DNA of 64,000 bases from Iamia sp. SCSIO 61187 (GCF_019443745.1 NZ_CP050948.1:4034001-4098000), one strand, 5' to 3'. Shown: positions 7,087 through 16,403, counted from the first letter of the stretch. The notes: generated by a model not told the origin, from the sequence alone. Translations and numbers: made by a program.

Positions 7087-8139
7087 TCAACCGGCGAGGC
7101 TGCGACCGATGGTCTCCGCCCTCCGTGCGTCGGCGATCGCCGCCTCGAACCGTTGGGGCCAGTCGTCTCCCGCCAACAAGCACTCGTTGAGGTCGCCGTC
7201 GGGCGGGCGCACATTGAGAGCGGTGCGTTGGTGAGCCGCCAGGAGGGCCCTGAGGTGAGCGGCGCTCCGCTGGCCCTTGCCCTCTTCCGGGTCGAAGGCC
7301 ATCACGAGCGGGCCCGGAAGGCGAGCGAGCGCCAGAGCGTGTGAGGCATCCGGACACCCGGTCCCGAAGAAGGGGACGGCGACGTACCCCGCGGCGGCGG
7401 CCGACAGCCCATCGATCGCTCCCTCGGTGATCACGATCTCGTCGTGGAGCCGGCGAGCCGGCTCGTACCTGCACATGCGCGGGCTCGGCGCGAGGTCGTA
7501 GGCCGGGTTGAGGTAGCGGGTGCGATCGGGACCGGGACGCATCACCCGGATGTGGGCATAGATCGGTTGACCATCGACGATGGTCGGGAGGACGGCACCG
7601 GCCGCTCGTGGCATCCCGTCGGGACGGAACTGGCGGCGCGACCCCGTGTCGGCCCCTATCTCGTTGACGCGCAGGACGTCCTCGGGCAGGCCGCGCTCGT
7701 CGGTGAGCCAACGAAGGATGGGTGCGCCCGCCGGGGTCCAGAGCGTCGCGGCGCACTCCCGCGCGTACCGTGCCAGACCTTCCGGGTCCCGCTCGCACCG
7801 ACGCCCGGGTGGACGGTGCGCCGGACCGACCAAGGCGTCGTCAGGGCGCTGGCCGGCCCTCGCGGCCAGGTAGTCGAAGGCGCTCCGCACGCTGCCCCCA
7901 TGGACGGCGAGCACCAGGTCGATGGCCGAGCCCCCCGCCCCGCACCCGAAGCACCCCCACCGTTGCTCACCCCATCGCGTCGTGTAGATGCCGAGAGGCG
8001 GCGTCCGTCCCGTCTGCGCGTGATTCGGGTTCGGGCACGGCCAGGTCGCCGATCGCTCCGTGCCGTGGTGTGGCCCCAGCAGCTCGTCGGCGAGCGCCTC
8101 GAGCGAGACCGAGGCCAGGAGGGCAGAGCGGTCGTACAC
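7087..8139 (-). CDS. DnaG-like primase with CHC2 zinc finger and Toprim domain
   Basis: 350 residues. The N-terminal zinc ribbon has Cys35, His40, Cys63 and Cys66 (CPNPNH ... CFGC), the CHC2 type that binds template. A Toprim domain begins near residue 232 with IVITEGAIDGLSA and has AFDPEEGKG for the metal-binding Asp. There is no DnaB-interaction tail, as usual for primases of plasmids and phages. It would prime DNA replication of the transferred strand in the recipient or vegetative replication of the element. It lies 3 bases after the VirB4 gene and is co-transcribed with it. Confidence 0.85.
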   Translation of the reverse strand: MYDRSALLASVSLEALADELLGPHHGTERSATWPCPNPNHAQTGRTPPLGIYTTRWGEQRWGCFGCGAGGSAIDLVLAVHGGSVRSAFDYLAARAGQRPDDALVGPAHRPPGRRCERDPEGLARYARECAATLWTPAGAPILRWLTDERGLPEDVLRVNEIGADTGSRRQFRPDGMPRAAGAVLPTIVDGQPIYAHIRVMRPGPDRTRYLNPAYDLAPSPRMCRYEPARRLHDEIVITEGAIDGLSAAAAGYVAVPFFGTGCPDASHALALARLPGPLVMAFDPEEGKGQRSAAHLRALLAAHQRTALNVRPPDGDLNECLLAGDDWPQRFEAAIADARRAETIGRSLAG

Positions 8140-8142
8140 GGC

Positions 8143-9438
8143 TCATGCCGCCTCGGATCGGCCGTGCATGCGGGCGTCGGTGTCGCTGAGGTCGACCTCG
8201 CTCGGAGCGAGCAGGTGCTGGACGAGGGCGCTGCGACCGCCGATGTGCCAGAGGGCGCGGCCTCGCGCCAGCTGGCCGACGACGCGCACCTCTGGCTCGG
8301 TGAGGCCGAAGTGGGTCGCGGCAGCTCTGAGCTGGTCCGGTGCCTGGCGCAAGATGATCGTCGTCGCGGCATCGGCGAGGAGGCCGGCGGCGATCTTGGC
8401 TGTGCTGGTCCCGTCGTCGGCCTGGGCGGCGAGGTCGGAGGCGCGGTGGGCGACGCACAGGTTGGCGACGCCGTACGTCCGGCCGAGCTTGCATGCGCTC
8501 TGGAGGTAGGCCGCGGTGTGGCGGTTGGCCAGGAGGGCCCAGGCCTCGTCGAGCACCTGCATGCGCTGCGGCCCCGGGCAGGCCATCAGCTGCTGGAGCC
8601 AGCCGGCCGCAGCGACCATCACCAGCGGCAGAGCGTCGGAGTCGACGGGCACGCCGGAGAGGTCGAGCACCAGCCCCGGGCCGTCCCACCGAAGCGGGAC
8701 GGTCGACGGCCCGTCGAACATTCCGCGCAGCGACCGGGTGAGGAGCTTGTCGAGCGCGTAGGCGACGGCGGACGCGTCGACCGCGACCTCCTCGCTCGTG
8801 CGACGAAGGCGGGAGGCCATGTCGGTGGTCGGGTCCGTGAGGAGCCGGGCGACGTCGACAAGGGTCGGTTCCGACCTCATCGGGGCCTGGCGGAGCTGCT
8901 CGACCGCAGCGAAGGTCGCTGCGTCCTCGATCGGGCTCAGCGACCGTTCGAGGACGGTGGCGACCAGCGCAGTGCACATCTCGGCCTGGCGGATGGTCTG
9001 CTTCGAGGCGGGCTCGTGATCGGCGGCCGGGCCTGGGGCGAGCGGGTTGATCCGCACCGAGCCGCCCGGGCTGAGGCGGATGACGGTGAGGTCGAGCCGC
9101 TCGGCGAGCAGGCTGTACTCGCCCTTCGGGTCAACGACTGCGAACCACCGGCCGTTGGGTCCCGTTCCGTAGACCGCGGCCTGGCGCCACAGCAACGTCT
9201 TGATGAGGGCCGACTTGCCGTTGCCCGGTTCGCCGAGGACCCAGGCGTTGGGGTTCGTGATGTGGCCCTGGGCGTAGGAGTCGAACGGATCCCAGTAGAA
9301 GGCGCCGTTGCCGGCCAGCAGGTCGATGCCGATGTACGTGCCTCTGTGGCCCAGGCTCGCCTGGACCGAGAACGGGTAGAGCGAGCAGACGTGGGCGGTC
9401 GTGCCGCGGTGCAACGGGAGTCGCAGTGTGGGTCTCAC
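8143..9438 (-). CDS. VirB4-like conjugation ATPase
   Basis: 431 residues of an AAA+/HerA-type ATPase. Walker A is GEPGNGKS at residues 69-76, a VVDPKGEYSLLAE motif follows as in VirB4/TrbE/TraC proteins, and MQVLDEAWALLANR forms Walker B. It lacks the usual N-terminal half of VirB4, as is common in actinobacterial conjugation systems where the SCO6880-type protein is separate. It would power pilus and channel assembly from the cytoplasmic face. Its ATG overlaps the stop of the SCO6880-type gene by 4 bases (ATGA). Confidence 0.85.
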   Translation of the reverse strand: MRPTLRLPLHRGTTAHVCSLYPFSVQASLGHRGTYIGIDLLAGNGAFYWDPFDSYAQGHITNPNAWVLGEPGNGKSALIKTLLWRQAAVYGTGPNGRWFAVVDPKGEYSLLAERLDLTVIRLSPGGSVRINPLAPGPAADHEPASKQTIRQAEMCTALVATVLERSLSPIEDAATFAAVEQLRQAPMRSEPTLVDVARLLTDPTTDMASRLRRTSEEVAVDASAVAYALDKLLTRSLRGMFDGPSTVPLRWDGPGLVLDLSGVPVDSDALPLVMVAAAGWLQQLMACPGPQRMQVLDEAWALLANRHTAAYLQSACKLGRTYGVANLCVAHRASDLAAQADDGTSTAKIAAGLLADAATTIILRQAPDQLRAAATHFGLTEPEVRVVGQLARGRALWHIGGRSALVQHLLAPSEVDLSDTDARMHGRSEAA

Positions 9439-10910
9439 GACGCGAGGAGGGTCGAGGGCGCGAGGCCCACGGGCAGAGCGGCGGCCCAGGCGACGTCCTG
9501 ACGCGCGTCGAGGACCCGGATGTCCATCCCGTGCTCTCGTGCCAGCTGCTCGACGATCTCGCCGTGCTCGTCGAGGAGTTCAAGGCTGGGCGCCGACACG
9601 GTGACGAGTCCCGCGTAGGCCACCTCCGGGTAGCCGGCGACGAGCTCCTCCTCACGGTCCAGCAGGGCCTGGGTGGCACGACGGTGCCGTGCGTCGACCC
9701 GCCGGCCCTTCTCTTCCCGGGTCGTTGCATCCGAGTCCAGCTTCACCAGGTCCCGCTCGATGCGGCGACGGCTCTGGTGGGTTGGAACGGGCACGAGGAC
9801 CACGGTCATGGCCCGCGTGATGCCGCCGGCGGCGAGGAACGGCTCGAGCCAGCTCGGGGCGACAGCGAGGCGAGGCCAGCTCCCGATCCACCAGGTGCGG
9901 TGCCACGCCGAGTCGACACGGACCTCGTGCCATCGGGACTCGACGGCCAGGGGGCCGGCCGTCGATGCGACGACGTGCTGGAGGCGATCGGCCAGTCGCC
10001 CGGCCAACGGACCTTGCTTCGTTGCGTGCGGAGCGATCCGAAGGCGAACGAGGCGTTGGAGCGCTCTCGGGTCCAGAGGCTCCGCAGCCGTGAGCCCGGC
10101 CGCCCGCAGCCCTCGCAGCAGGGCCTCGACCGAGGTGATCAGCGCTCGTGCCAAGCGGTCCTCGGCGTTGCCGCCCTGGCGACCGAGCCGGTCGCGGGCG
10201 ACGGTGAGCGTGACGACGACCTCGTGGGTGGTGGTGGCGTCGGCCCCGCGCTGGAGGAGCTCCCGATAGGACGATTCGGCCTCGGGGTGAGGCGTGTCCC
10301 GGTCGTGGTGGTCCAGCCAGGCGGTGTGCTCCTGGAGGCCCGCAGGACGAGCCAGATCGGACCACGCGAGGTGGGTGACGACGCTGCGCTCGACTGCGAA
10401 CTGTGCCAGGAGGTCGCCCCACCCGGCGAGCAGGCGCTCTTGCTCGATCGCCGGTTGGACCACGAACTCGGGTCCGGTCACTGGGACGGCGACGGTGAGG
10501 GTCGAGCGCTGGTGGTCTCTCACCGCGCCGAGGTCGCCGGCGGCGCGCCAGTCGATCGGAACGATCTCGAGCCCGTCCAGGCATGGCGGGGCCGGCGCAG
10601 GGTCGACCGTGGGCCACAGCGGGAGCGCCGCCTGCCACCGGCGCCCACGCCGGCACCCAGCCCAGGACCACTCGACGAGGAGCGGGACCCACTCCCACAC
10701 GGCGCGACCGCCGATGCGACCGAAGGCCACGGCTACGGCGGTGAGGAGCGGGGCCGCCGCCACCGCCACGGGCGCTCCAGCGCTGATGGCGAGGACCGCT
10801 CCCAGGATCCCTGCTCCGAGCATCACGCACTGGAGGACGCCCAGGCCCAGGAACACCCCCGACTGGTCCAACGGTTCGAGGCGAAAGGTGCGGGCCGGTG
10901 TCTCAGACAT
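9435..10910 (-). CDS. SCO6880-family conjugation protein
   Basis: 491 residues. Two adjacent membrane helices near residues 15-60 (VFLGLGVLQCVMLGAG; VAVAAAPLLTAVAVAFG) precede a large soluble region, the arrangement of SCO6880-family proteins found next to VirB4 in actinobacterial type IV secretion loci. It contains SSYRELLQRG and LARALITSVEALLRGL helices, comparable to the N-terminal domain of VirB4. Start ATG 10910 (MSETPARTF) is the first one before the membrane region; the longer open frame is an antisense-type artefact of high GC. It overlaps the VirB6-like gene by 8 bases. Confidence 0.75.
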   Translation of the reverse strand: MSETPARTFRLEPLDQSGVFLGLGVLQCVMLGAGILGAVLAISAGAPVAVAAAPLLTAVAVAFGRIGGRAVWEWVPLLVEWSWAGCRRGRRWQAALPLWPTVDPAPAPPCLDGLEIVPIDWRAAGDLGAVRDHQRSTLTVAVPVTGPEFVVQPAIEQERLLAGWGDLLAQFAVERSVVTHLAWSDLARPAGLQEHTAWLDHHDRDTPHPEAESSYRELLQRGADATTTHEVVVTLTVARDRLGRQGGNAEDRLARALITSVEALLRGLRAAGLTAAEPLDPRALQRLVRLRIAPHATKQGPLAGRLADRLQHVVASTAGPLAVESRWHEVRVDSAWHRTWWIGSWPRLAVAPSWLEPFLAAGGITRAMTVVLVPVPTHQSRRRIERDLVKLDSDATTREEKGRRVDARHRRATQALLDREEELVAGYPEVAYAGLVTVSAPSLELLDEHGEIVEQLAREHGMDIRVLDARQDVAWAAALPVGLAPSTLLAS

Positions 10911-12282
10911 CGCCAGCGCCTTCGGGACGTCCCGGGTGGGCCGGGGCTCTCGTCGGCTCACCACGGGGCGCGGGTGACCTCGGCGGTGGGGATGACGTCG
11001 GCGCACCTCCGTCGGCGACGGCCTCGGCGCTTCCGGTTCCTGCGGTGGCGCCCTTCCGGGCGGCGCCGACCGCAGCGGAACCTGCGGCGGCCGCCACGAC
11101 CGCGGCGGCTCCGATCGGGCCCGCAGCGCCTGCGCCGCCGGCCGCCGCTCCCCCCGACCCCGATGCGGCTCCCCCACCCGATGCAGCGCTGCCGCCGCTT
11201 GCACCACCGGGAGCGGACGAAGCGCCCGCCCCGGCCGGGACCGAGCCGCCACCGCCGAGCTGGCTGATGCGACCCTTCGACAACGACCGGGTGGAGCTGG
11301 AGAGCAGGAGACCTTGCTGGGCCGCCCGCGCGGGTCCACCCCGGACGCCCTGGGACACCACCGCCGCCTCCGTGAGCGGCATCAGCTTCGCGATCAGCAG
11401 CGGCGAGAAGGCGGCCACGCCAAAGGCCGCGGCGGCCGTGAGCAGGATGCCGACTGCCTGGCCCACCGATCCCTGCGGGTCCTCGGCGAAGGCCTCAGGG
11501 GTCGGAAGCGCCGTGACCTCGCCACCGGACCCGGCGCCGACGGCAGCCGCCGCAGCGACGGCCAAGGCCACGGCGATGACGAGCTTCGACAGGATCAAAG
11601 CGCACAGCAGCTCCAGCAGCTTGCGGGTGGCGCCTCTGGTGGCCGGCCACAGGCGGGCGGCGAACACCAGCGGCGCCAGGGCCACGACGATGTAGATCAG
11701 CGCGGATCGGATGACCAGCTCGGCCATGAGGACCAGGCCCGCGCACACGGTCACCAAGCCGAGGAGGAACACGACAAGGGCGGTCGAGGTCCCGCCCTGA
11801 AGTCGTTCCAGCGAAGCGACGACCGCGCCGAACTCGGCGATGTCGTCCTGGAAGGTCGACAGGAGGTGGCCCGAGAGTGCGTCGGTCAGGGCAATCAGCG
11901 CCTGGGTCAACGTGACGAGGCCGACCATGCCGAGGATCGACACCGGAAGATCCAGAGCGATCGCCCGGAGCATCCCGCTGACGTCCGCGCTCAGGATGCC
12001 TTGGACGATGGCGGCGAAGAGGAACAGGAGCAGCAGCGCGCCCCCGATGCTCACCGTCGTTGCGTAGGGACCATCGCCGGTGATGAACCAGTCGGCCTGG
12101 ACGTTCGGGTCGGTGGCATCGATGAAGAAGTTGAAGACCCCTCCGACGACCCAGACCACGGCGTCGACCACCCAGGCGACCAAGCCTCCGATCACCAGCT
12201 CGAAGCCGGCCGTGGCTGTGCCCTGGACGAACCCGGACACCTGGTCGATGGCCCAGTCCACGGGGTTCCAGAAGGCGATCAC
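10903..12282 (-). CDS. VirB6/TrbL-like polytopic membrane channel protein
   Basis: 459 residues. It begins with an amphipathic WNPVDWAIDQVSGF region, followed by about seven hydrophobic segments (such as LLLLFLFAAIVQGIL, TALVVFLLGLVTVCAGLVLM and ALIYIVVALAPLVFAA), then a Gly/Ala/Ser-rich cytoplasmic or periplasmic tail of about 130 residues. This is the pattern of VirB6/TrbL inner-membrane channel subunits. GTG 12282 is chosen because it overlaps the upstream gene's stop (GTGA); the region before it in this frame is non-coding in character. Confidence 0.75.
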   Translation of the reverse strand: MIAFWNPVDWAIDQVSGFVQGTATAGFELVIGGLVAWVVDAVVWVVGGVFNFFIDATDPNVQADWFITGDGPYATTVSIGGALLLLFLFAAIVQGILSADVSGMLRAIALDLPVSILGMVGLVTLTQALIALTDALSGHLLSTFQDDIAEFGAVVASLERLQGGTSTALVVFLLGLVTVCAGLVLMAELVIRSALIYIVVALAPLVFAARLWPATRGATRKLLELLCALILSKLVIAVALAVAAAAAVGAGSGGEVTALPTPEAFAEDPQGSVGQAVGILLTAAAAFGVAAFSPLLIAKLMPLTEAAVVSQGVRGGPARAAQQGLLLSSSTRSLSKGRISQLGGGGSVPAGAGASSAPGGASGGSAASGGGAASGSGGAAAGGAGAAGPIGAAAVVAAAAGSAAVGAARKGATAGTGSAEAVADGGAPTSSPPPRSPAPRGEPTRAPAHPGRPEGAGDV

Positions 12283-12992
12283 CGCACCGGCTCCCCGTCG
12301 AGGCGGGTGAAGCCATCCAGGGCGTCGTCGAAGGGGATGGCATCCCACGGCCGATCGCCGGGCCCGACCATCGGCGTCGGCCCGGGCTCGTTCCTGATGT
12401 CCTCGAGCGTCCAGTCGCCGCCGCTCCAGGCGAGGTCGACGGTGAAGGTTCCCCACTCGGCCTGTGGTGCAGCGACCTCGGCGGCCGAGAGGACCGTGAC
12501 GGCCCACACCTCGACGGTGGCGCGGTCGTCGTCGCGATCGAGCACCGACCATGCCAGGGGCCTCACCAACCACCAGACCCGCCCGGGGGACGCGCCCAGC
12601 TGCTCCCGAGCCTTGCTCACCTCCTCGACGACGCTTGCCACCAGCTCGTCGGCCGAAGAGGGCGTGGCGATGGCCCGCACCGCCGCTTCGACCTCGTCGT
12701 CTCCGAAGTAGAGCCATCGCTGAGACGCCGTGGCGAACGCGATCGCGGCCGAGACGGCCCCTGTCTCGTCCCGGGAGTAGCCGACCGGCATGCCGGCCCG
12801 CTCCTCGGCGGGGCCCGAAGGCACCGCCGAGGTCTGGACCCTCGGCCGTCCGGTCGTCGCAGTCGGGGCTGGCCGCTCGTTCGAGCCGGTCGTCCCCATC
12901 GCGAGGGCCACGAGGATGGCGACCACCACGAGCGCCCCCGCAGCGATCATGAGCCGCCGGCGTGGCGCCAGGCCGTGAGTCGAGGTGCCCAT
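12279..12992 (-). CDS. TcpC/VirB8-like bitopic conjugation protein
   Basis: 237 residues. A short basic N-terminus, one membrane helix (LMIAAGALVVVAILVALAMG, about residues 15-34), then an extracellular domain with two NTF2-like halves: ASQRWLYFGDDEV and WTLEDIRNEPGPTP. This is the architecture of VirB8/TcpC proteins, which bridge the inner-membrane ATPases to the outer channel. Family assignment is inferred from topology and position between the pilin and VirB6-like genes. Start ATG 12992 overlaps the pilin stop by one base (TAATG). Confidence 0.6.
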   Translation of the reverse strand: MGTSTHGLAPRRRLMIAAGALVVVAILVALAMGTTGSNERPAPTATTGRPRVQTSAVPSGPAEERAGMPVGYSRDETGAVSAAIAFATASQRWLYFGDDEVEAAVRAIATPSSADELVASVVEEVSKAREQLGASPGRVWWLVRPLAWSVLDRDDDRATVEVWAVTVLSAAEVAAPQAEWGTFTVDLAWSGGDWTLEDIRNEPGPTPMVGPGDRPWDAIPFDDALDGFTRLDGEPVR

Positions 12993-13282
12993 TAGCCCGC
13001 CGCCTCGAAGAGGAGGTTGACGGCCGACGGCGCCAGGCCCGCCAGGATCGCCCCAACAACCCCGCCCAGGGCGAAGGACTTGCCCTTGCTGGCCGCGCCG
13101 TAGCTGCCGCCTTCTCGAGCCAGCCCGTACATGGCTGCTCCCAGGAGGATGGAGCCGAGGCTCGCCCAGAGGGCGATCATCTGCGCCCAGTTCAGCAGCT
13201 GCTGGATGAGGTCGGCACCTGGGAGTCCGTCGGACGACGCATCGACGTCCACCTGTGCGAGCAACCCGATGAAGGAGCTCAT
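12992..13282 (-). CDS. VirB2/TrbC-like pilin or small conjugation membrane protein
   Basis: 96 residues with two hydrophobic stretches (IALWASLGSILLGAAMYGLA and FALGGVVGAILAGLAPSAV) separated by a short polar loop rich in Ser, Gly and Lys, as in VirB2/TrbC pilins. The N-terminus is short and lacks a clear signal peptide. Start ATG 13282 has an excellent ribosome site (AAGGAGGTGG, 4 bases before). It is the first gene of the minus-strand transfer operon, divergent from the lytic transglycosylase. Confidence 0.65.
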   Translation of the reverse strand: MSSFIGLLAQVDVDASSDGLPGADLIQQLLNWAQMIALWASLGSILLGAAMYGLAREGGSYGAASKGKSFALGGVVGAILAGLAPSAVNLLFEAAG

Positions 13283-13371
13283 CGGACCACCTCCTTCGCG
13301 GTCGAGATGCGCCCCTAGGCCCCACAGCGACCCGAATCGCGACATCGACCGCGGCAGAAATCGCGGAGCAG

Positions 13372-13387
13372 GTCGGCCTAGGCCGAC
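13372..13387. promoter_or_regulatory. 16-bp perfect palindrome touching the lytic transglycosylase start codon
   Basis: GTCGGCCTAGGCCGAC is a perfect palindrome ending one base before ATG 13388. It could be an operator in the 105-base divergent region between the pilin and transglycosylase genes, or an RNA hairpin that hides the start region, where only a weak GGAGCAGG ribosome site is seen. A chance palindrome in GC-rich DNA is possible. Confidence 0.35.
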
Positions 13388-14440
13388 ATGGCGACGGGGA
13401 AGACAATCGGAGCGACGAGTGCCGCGGCGCTCGTCGTCCTGCTCGCAGCGACGATCGGCCTGCCGGTCCTCACGGTCAGCGGGCTGTTCGACCGGCCAGA
13501 GCTCGGCTTCGGACCGTCCGGCGCCGTCCTCGACGGCGTTCCCCCCGTGGCGGCCGACGCCTACCGGCGCGCTGCGGCCGCGGCGCCATCGTTCTTACCG
13601 CCGTGCTCGGTGCCGCCGGCCCTCCTCGCCGGCGTGGGTGAGGTCGAGAGCGGGCACGGCACCCACGGAGGTGCCACCGTGGGCAGCAACGGAGACGTCC
13701 GTCCGCCGATCATCGGGATCCCCCTGCCGCAGCTCGGCGACGACACCGACGGTGGAACGTGGGACGGCTCGACGACCGTGGACCACGCCGTCGGGCCCAT
13801 GCAGTTCATCCCCAGCACCTGGCGTACCTACGGCGCAGACGGCAACGACGACGGCCTCGCCGATCCTCACAACCTCTACGACGCGGCCCTGGCCGCCGCC
13901 GGCTACCTCTGCGCTAGCGGCTCCCCGATGGCAACGGAGGCCGACTGGCGCCGCGGCCTCTGGGCCTACAACCGCTCCGAGGCCTACGCCGACGACGTGA
14001 TCGAGGCTGCCCGGGGCTACGAGGCAGCGGAGGCGCCACCCGCGGCAGGCGAAGGGAACGTGCAGCTCATCGAAGTCAACGGCATCGGCCCGACCAACGT
14101 CGCATGGGCCCACCAGGTCCGCTCTCTCCTCGCCGCCGCAGCAGCCGATGGGGTACCGCTCACCGGCAGCTCGTACCGCAACCCGGCCGAGCAGATCGCC
14201 CTTCGTAAGGCCCACTGCGGTACCAGCCAGTACGCGATCTACGAGATGCCGTCCTCGCAGTGCTCGCCCCCAACCGCCCGACCCGGCACCTCACAGCACG
14301 AGCAGGGCCTTGCCATCGACTTCGACGCCTGCTCGACTCGATCGACCGCCTGCTGGCGTTGGCTCAACGCCAACGCCGCCCGCTTCGGCCTCCACCCGCT
14401 GTCCAGCGAGCCCTGGCACTGGAGCATCGACGGCAGTTAG
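13388..14440 (+). CDS. Cell-wall hydrolase: lytic transglycosylase plus VanY-like carboxypeptidase
   Basis: 350 residues. An N-terminal membrane anchor or signal (AAALVVLLAATIGLPVLTVSG) is followed by an SLT domain with the catalytic Glu in GVGEVESGHG and the typical VGPMQFIPSTW. A C-terminal VanY/M15 peptidase domain starts near residue 225 and contains SSYRNPAEQI, SQHEQGLAIDF (HxxGxAxD type) and EPWHWS, so the zinc ligands are present. It would open peptidoglycan for the conjugation apparatus; such two-domain enzymes are common in actinobacterial mobile elements. Divergent from the pilin operon. Confidence 0.85.
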   Translation: MATGKTIGATSAAALVVLLAATIGLPVLTVSGLFDRPELGFGPSGAVLDGVPPVAADAYRRAAAAAPSFLPPCSVPPALLAGVGEVESGHGTHGGATVGSNGDVRPPIIGIPLPQLGDDTDGGTWDGSTTVDHAVGPMQFIPSTWRTYGADGNDDGLADPHNLYDAALAAAGYLCASGSPMATEADWRRGLWAYNRSEAYADDVIEAARGYEAAEAPPAAGEGNVQLIEVNGIGPTNVAWAHQVRSLLAAAAADGVPLTGSSYRNPAEQIALRKAHCGTSQYAIYEMPSSQCSPPTARPGTSQHEQGLAIDFDACSTRSTACWRWLNANAARFGLHPLSSEPWHWSIDGS

Positions 14441-14448
14441 ATGCCGGC

Positions 14449-14459
14449 TGTCACACCCC
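14449..14459 (+). promoter_or_regulatory. TGTCACACCCC promoter-like element before the OLD nuclease
   Basis: Exact second copy of the 11-mer found at 1505, again followed by a TA-containing box (CATACT at 14465-14470) and ending 42 bases before the start codon. Its presence before two cargo operons and nowhere else noticed in the window suggests common control. Confidence 0.4.
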
Positions 14460-14501
14460 TCCGTCATACTGTGCACCGTCGTCTAAACAGGAGGGTTGCC
14501 A

Positions 14502-16403
14502 GTGCGGCTAAAGACTTTCAGGGTGGGGCCGTACCGGAACGTCCTCGATACCAAGCCGATCGAGGTGGACTCGCAGATCACGGTCTTGGTCGGCAAGAAC
14601 GAGTCCGGGAAGACAAACCTCCTTCATGCTCTGGACGGCCTCAACCCGGCGAACGGGCCCCGCGGCTTTCCGACCCACGACTATCCCCGATGGCTGCAGA
14701 AGCGCCACCAGCGGAGCGGCGAGTTCGAGAACGCTCATGCCATCGATGCGACCTTCGCCCTCGAAGAGGGAGATGTCACCGCCGTTCGAGATGCGCTCGG
14801 CGATGGTGTGCTCCTCGTCGACGAGTTCTCGGCCTTCCGCCCCTACAACGAAGACGGATTCACCGTCTACCGGCCCGACGTCGACACGAGGAAGGCGATC
14901 GAACACGCCCTTGGGGAGCTCGACGTGCCGCACGACGGCGACCTCGGCAAGTTGCGGGAGCGCCTCACGGCAGAGGCGGCCGAGGTTTCGAGCGACGAGA
15001 CCCCCACCCCGGCAGCTGCGACGGCCGCTCTTGCTCTGAAGGCTCTCGAGAGCGTCTTCGGTACCTCGAACGAGCCCGGCCACATCGCCGCCAATATCCT
15101 CCGCTCACGGATGCCGCGATTCTTCTACTTCGATGACCTGGCCATGCTCCCCGGCACCGTGGCCGACATCGCACCACTGATCACTGCCTTGGAGGCGGGT
15201 GACCTCGATGGATTGTCTGACGAGGACCGCACCGCCGCCCGCCTCCTGCACATGGGGTACGCCGGTGAGGACGTTGCGTCGATCGACTACGTCCAGCGGA
15301 AGGCAGAGCTGCAGGCCGTAGGTGCCGAGTTGACGTCCGATGTCATGGAGTATTGGCGGCAGAACCCAAGCCTTCGATTGGAAATCGACATCAACCCTGT
15401 CGAAGAGACAGGACCGAACGGCACTCGCATCATTCGACGTGAGCTGAAGCTCGACGTCAACGACACACGGCACCTGTTCTCCAACAGCCTCGACTCGCGC
15501 TCGAGCGGATTCCGATGGTTCCTCTCGTTCGTGGCCGCGTTCGCCGAGTTCGAGCATGACTCCGACGTCATCGTGCTGCTCGACGAACCAGGGCTCGGAC
15601 TCCATGCCCGGGCGCAGGCGGACTTCCTGCGCTTCATCGACGAGCGCGTCGCGGCCCACCACCAAGTCATCTTCACGACCCACTCGCCGTTCATGGTCGA
15701 GCCAGCCCACCTCGAGCGGGTCCGCGTCGTCGAGGACCGGGGTCCGGCTGAAGGCAGCGCCGTCGAGGCGGTCGGTGGCGGCTCATCAGATCCGGACACG
15801 CTCTTCCCACTACAAGCGGCACTCGGCTACGACATAGCGCAGAACCTGTTCGTCGGTCCCGACAACCTGGTCGTGGAGGGCCTGTCCGACTTCACGTACA
15901 TCACGGTGATGTCGGACCACCTTCGTTCCCTCGATCGGACCGGCCTCGACGATCGCTGGCGCCTCCTTCCCGCTGGCGGCGCCACCAACATCCCGACGTT
16001 CGTCGCGCTGGTTGGGCCATCCCTCGACGTCACGGTGTTGGTCGACGGCGGGGAACTCGGGAACCAGAAGATTCAGAACCTGGTCAAGTCCGGCCTCCTA
16101 AAGGACAAGCGGCTACTGACCCCCGCGTCGTCTCCGAAGGACGCCGACATCGAGGATCTCTTCACCGACGACGACTACCTCGCACTCTTCAACGCCGCCT
16201 TCGGTAAGTCCGTTCGCTCGTCCGCACTGAAGGGCAAGGACCGGATCGTGAAGCGCATCGCCCGTGCGGAAGAGGAGTTCGATCACAACAAGCCGGCGAG
16301 GCACCTCCTGCACAACCGCGATACAGCGCTCGGAGCGATCTCCGAGGAGACCCTGGGCCGATTCGAAGCACTCTTCGCTGCAATCAACTCAACGCTCCGC
16401 TAG
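14502..16403 (+). CDS. OLD-family ATP-dependent endonuclease (ATPase plus Toprim)
   Basis: 633 residues. The N-terminal ABC-type ATPase has Walker A GKNESGKT near residues 31-38, a long helical insertion, a signature region NSLDSRSSGFRWFLSF, and Walker B VIVLLDEPGLGLH near residue 355 followed by the H-loop FTTHSPFM. The C-terminal Toprim domain starts near residue 456 with LVVEGLSDFTYI and has LVDGGE for the metal site. This is the OLD/GajA architecture. Alone, without a GajB or reverse transcriptase neighbour, it resembles class 1 OLD nucleases, which act in phage exclusion. Start GTG 14502 fits AGGAGG 7 bases upstream better than TTG 14496. Likely element-borne defence; this is inference. 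Confidence 0.85.
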   Translation: MRLKTFRVGPYRNVLDTKPIEVDSQITVLVGKNESGKTNLLHALDGLNPANGPRGFPTHDYPRWLQKRHQRSGEFENAHAIDATFALEEGDVTAVRDALGDGVLLVDEFSAFRPYNEDGFTVYRPDVDTRKAIEHALGELDVPHDGDLGKLRERLTAEAAEVSSDETPTPAAATAALALKALESVFGTSNEPGHIAANILRSRMPRFFYFDDLAMLPGTVADIAPLITALEAGDLDGLSDEDRTAARLLHMGYAGEDVASIDYVQRKAELQAVGAELTSDVMEYWRQNPSLRLEIDINPVEETGPNGTRIIRRELKLDVNDTRHLFSNSLDSRSSGFRWFLSFVAAFAEFEHDSDVIVLLDEPGLGLHARAQADFLRFIDERVAAHHQVIFTTHSPFMVEPAHLERVRVVEDRGPAEGSAVEAVGGGSSDPDTLFPLQAALGYDIAQNLFVGPDNLVVEGLSDFTYITVMSDHLRSLDRTGLDDRWRLLPAGGATNIPTFVALVGPSLDVTVLVDGGELGNQKIQNLVKSGLLKDKRLLTPASSPKDADIEDLFTDDDYLALFNAAFGKSVRSSALKGKDRIVKRIARAEEEFDHNKPARHLLHNRDTALGAISEETLGRFEALFAAINSTLR

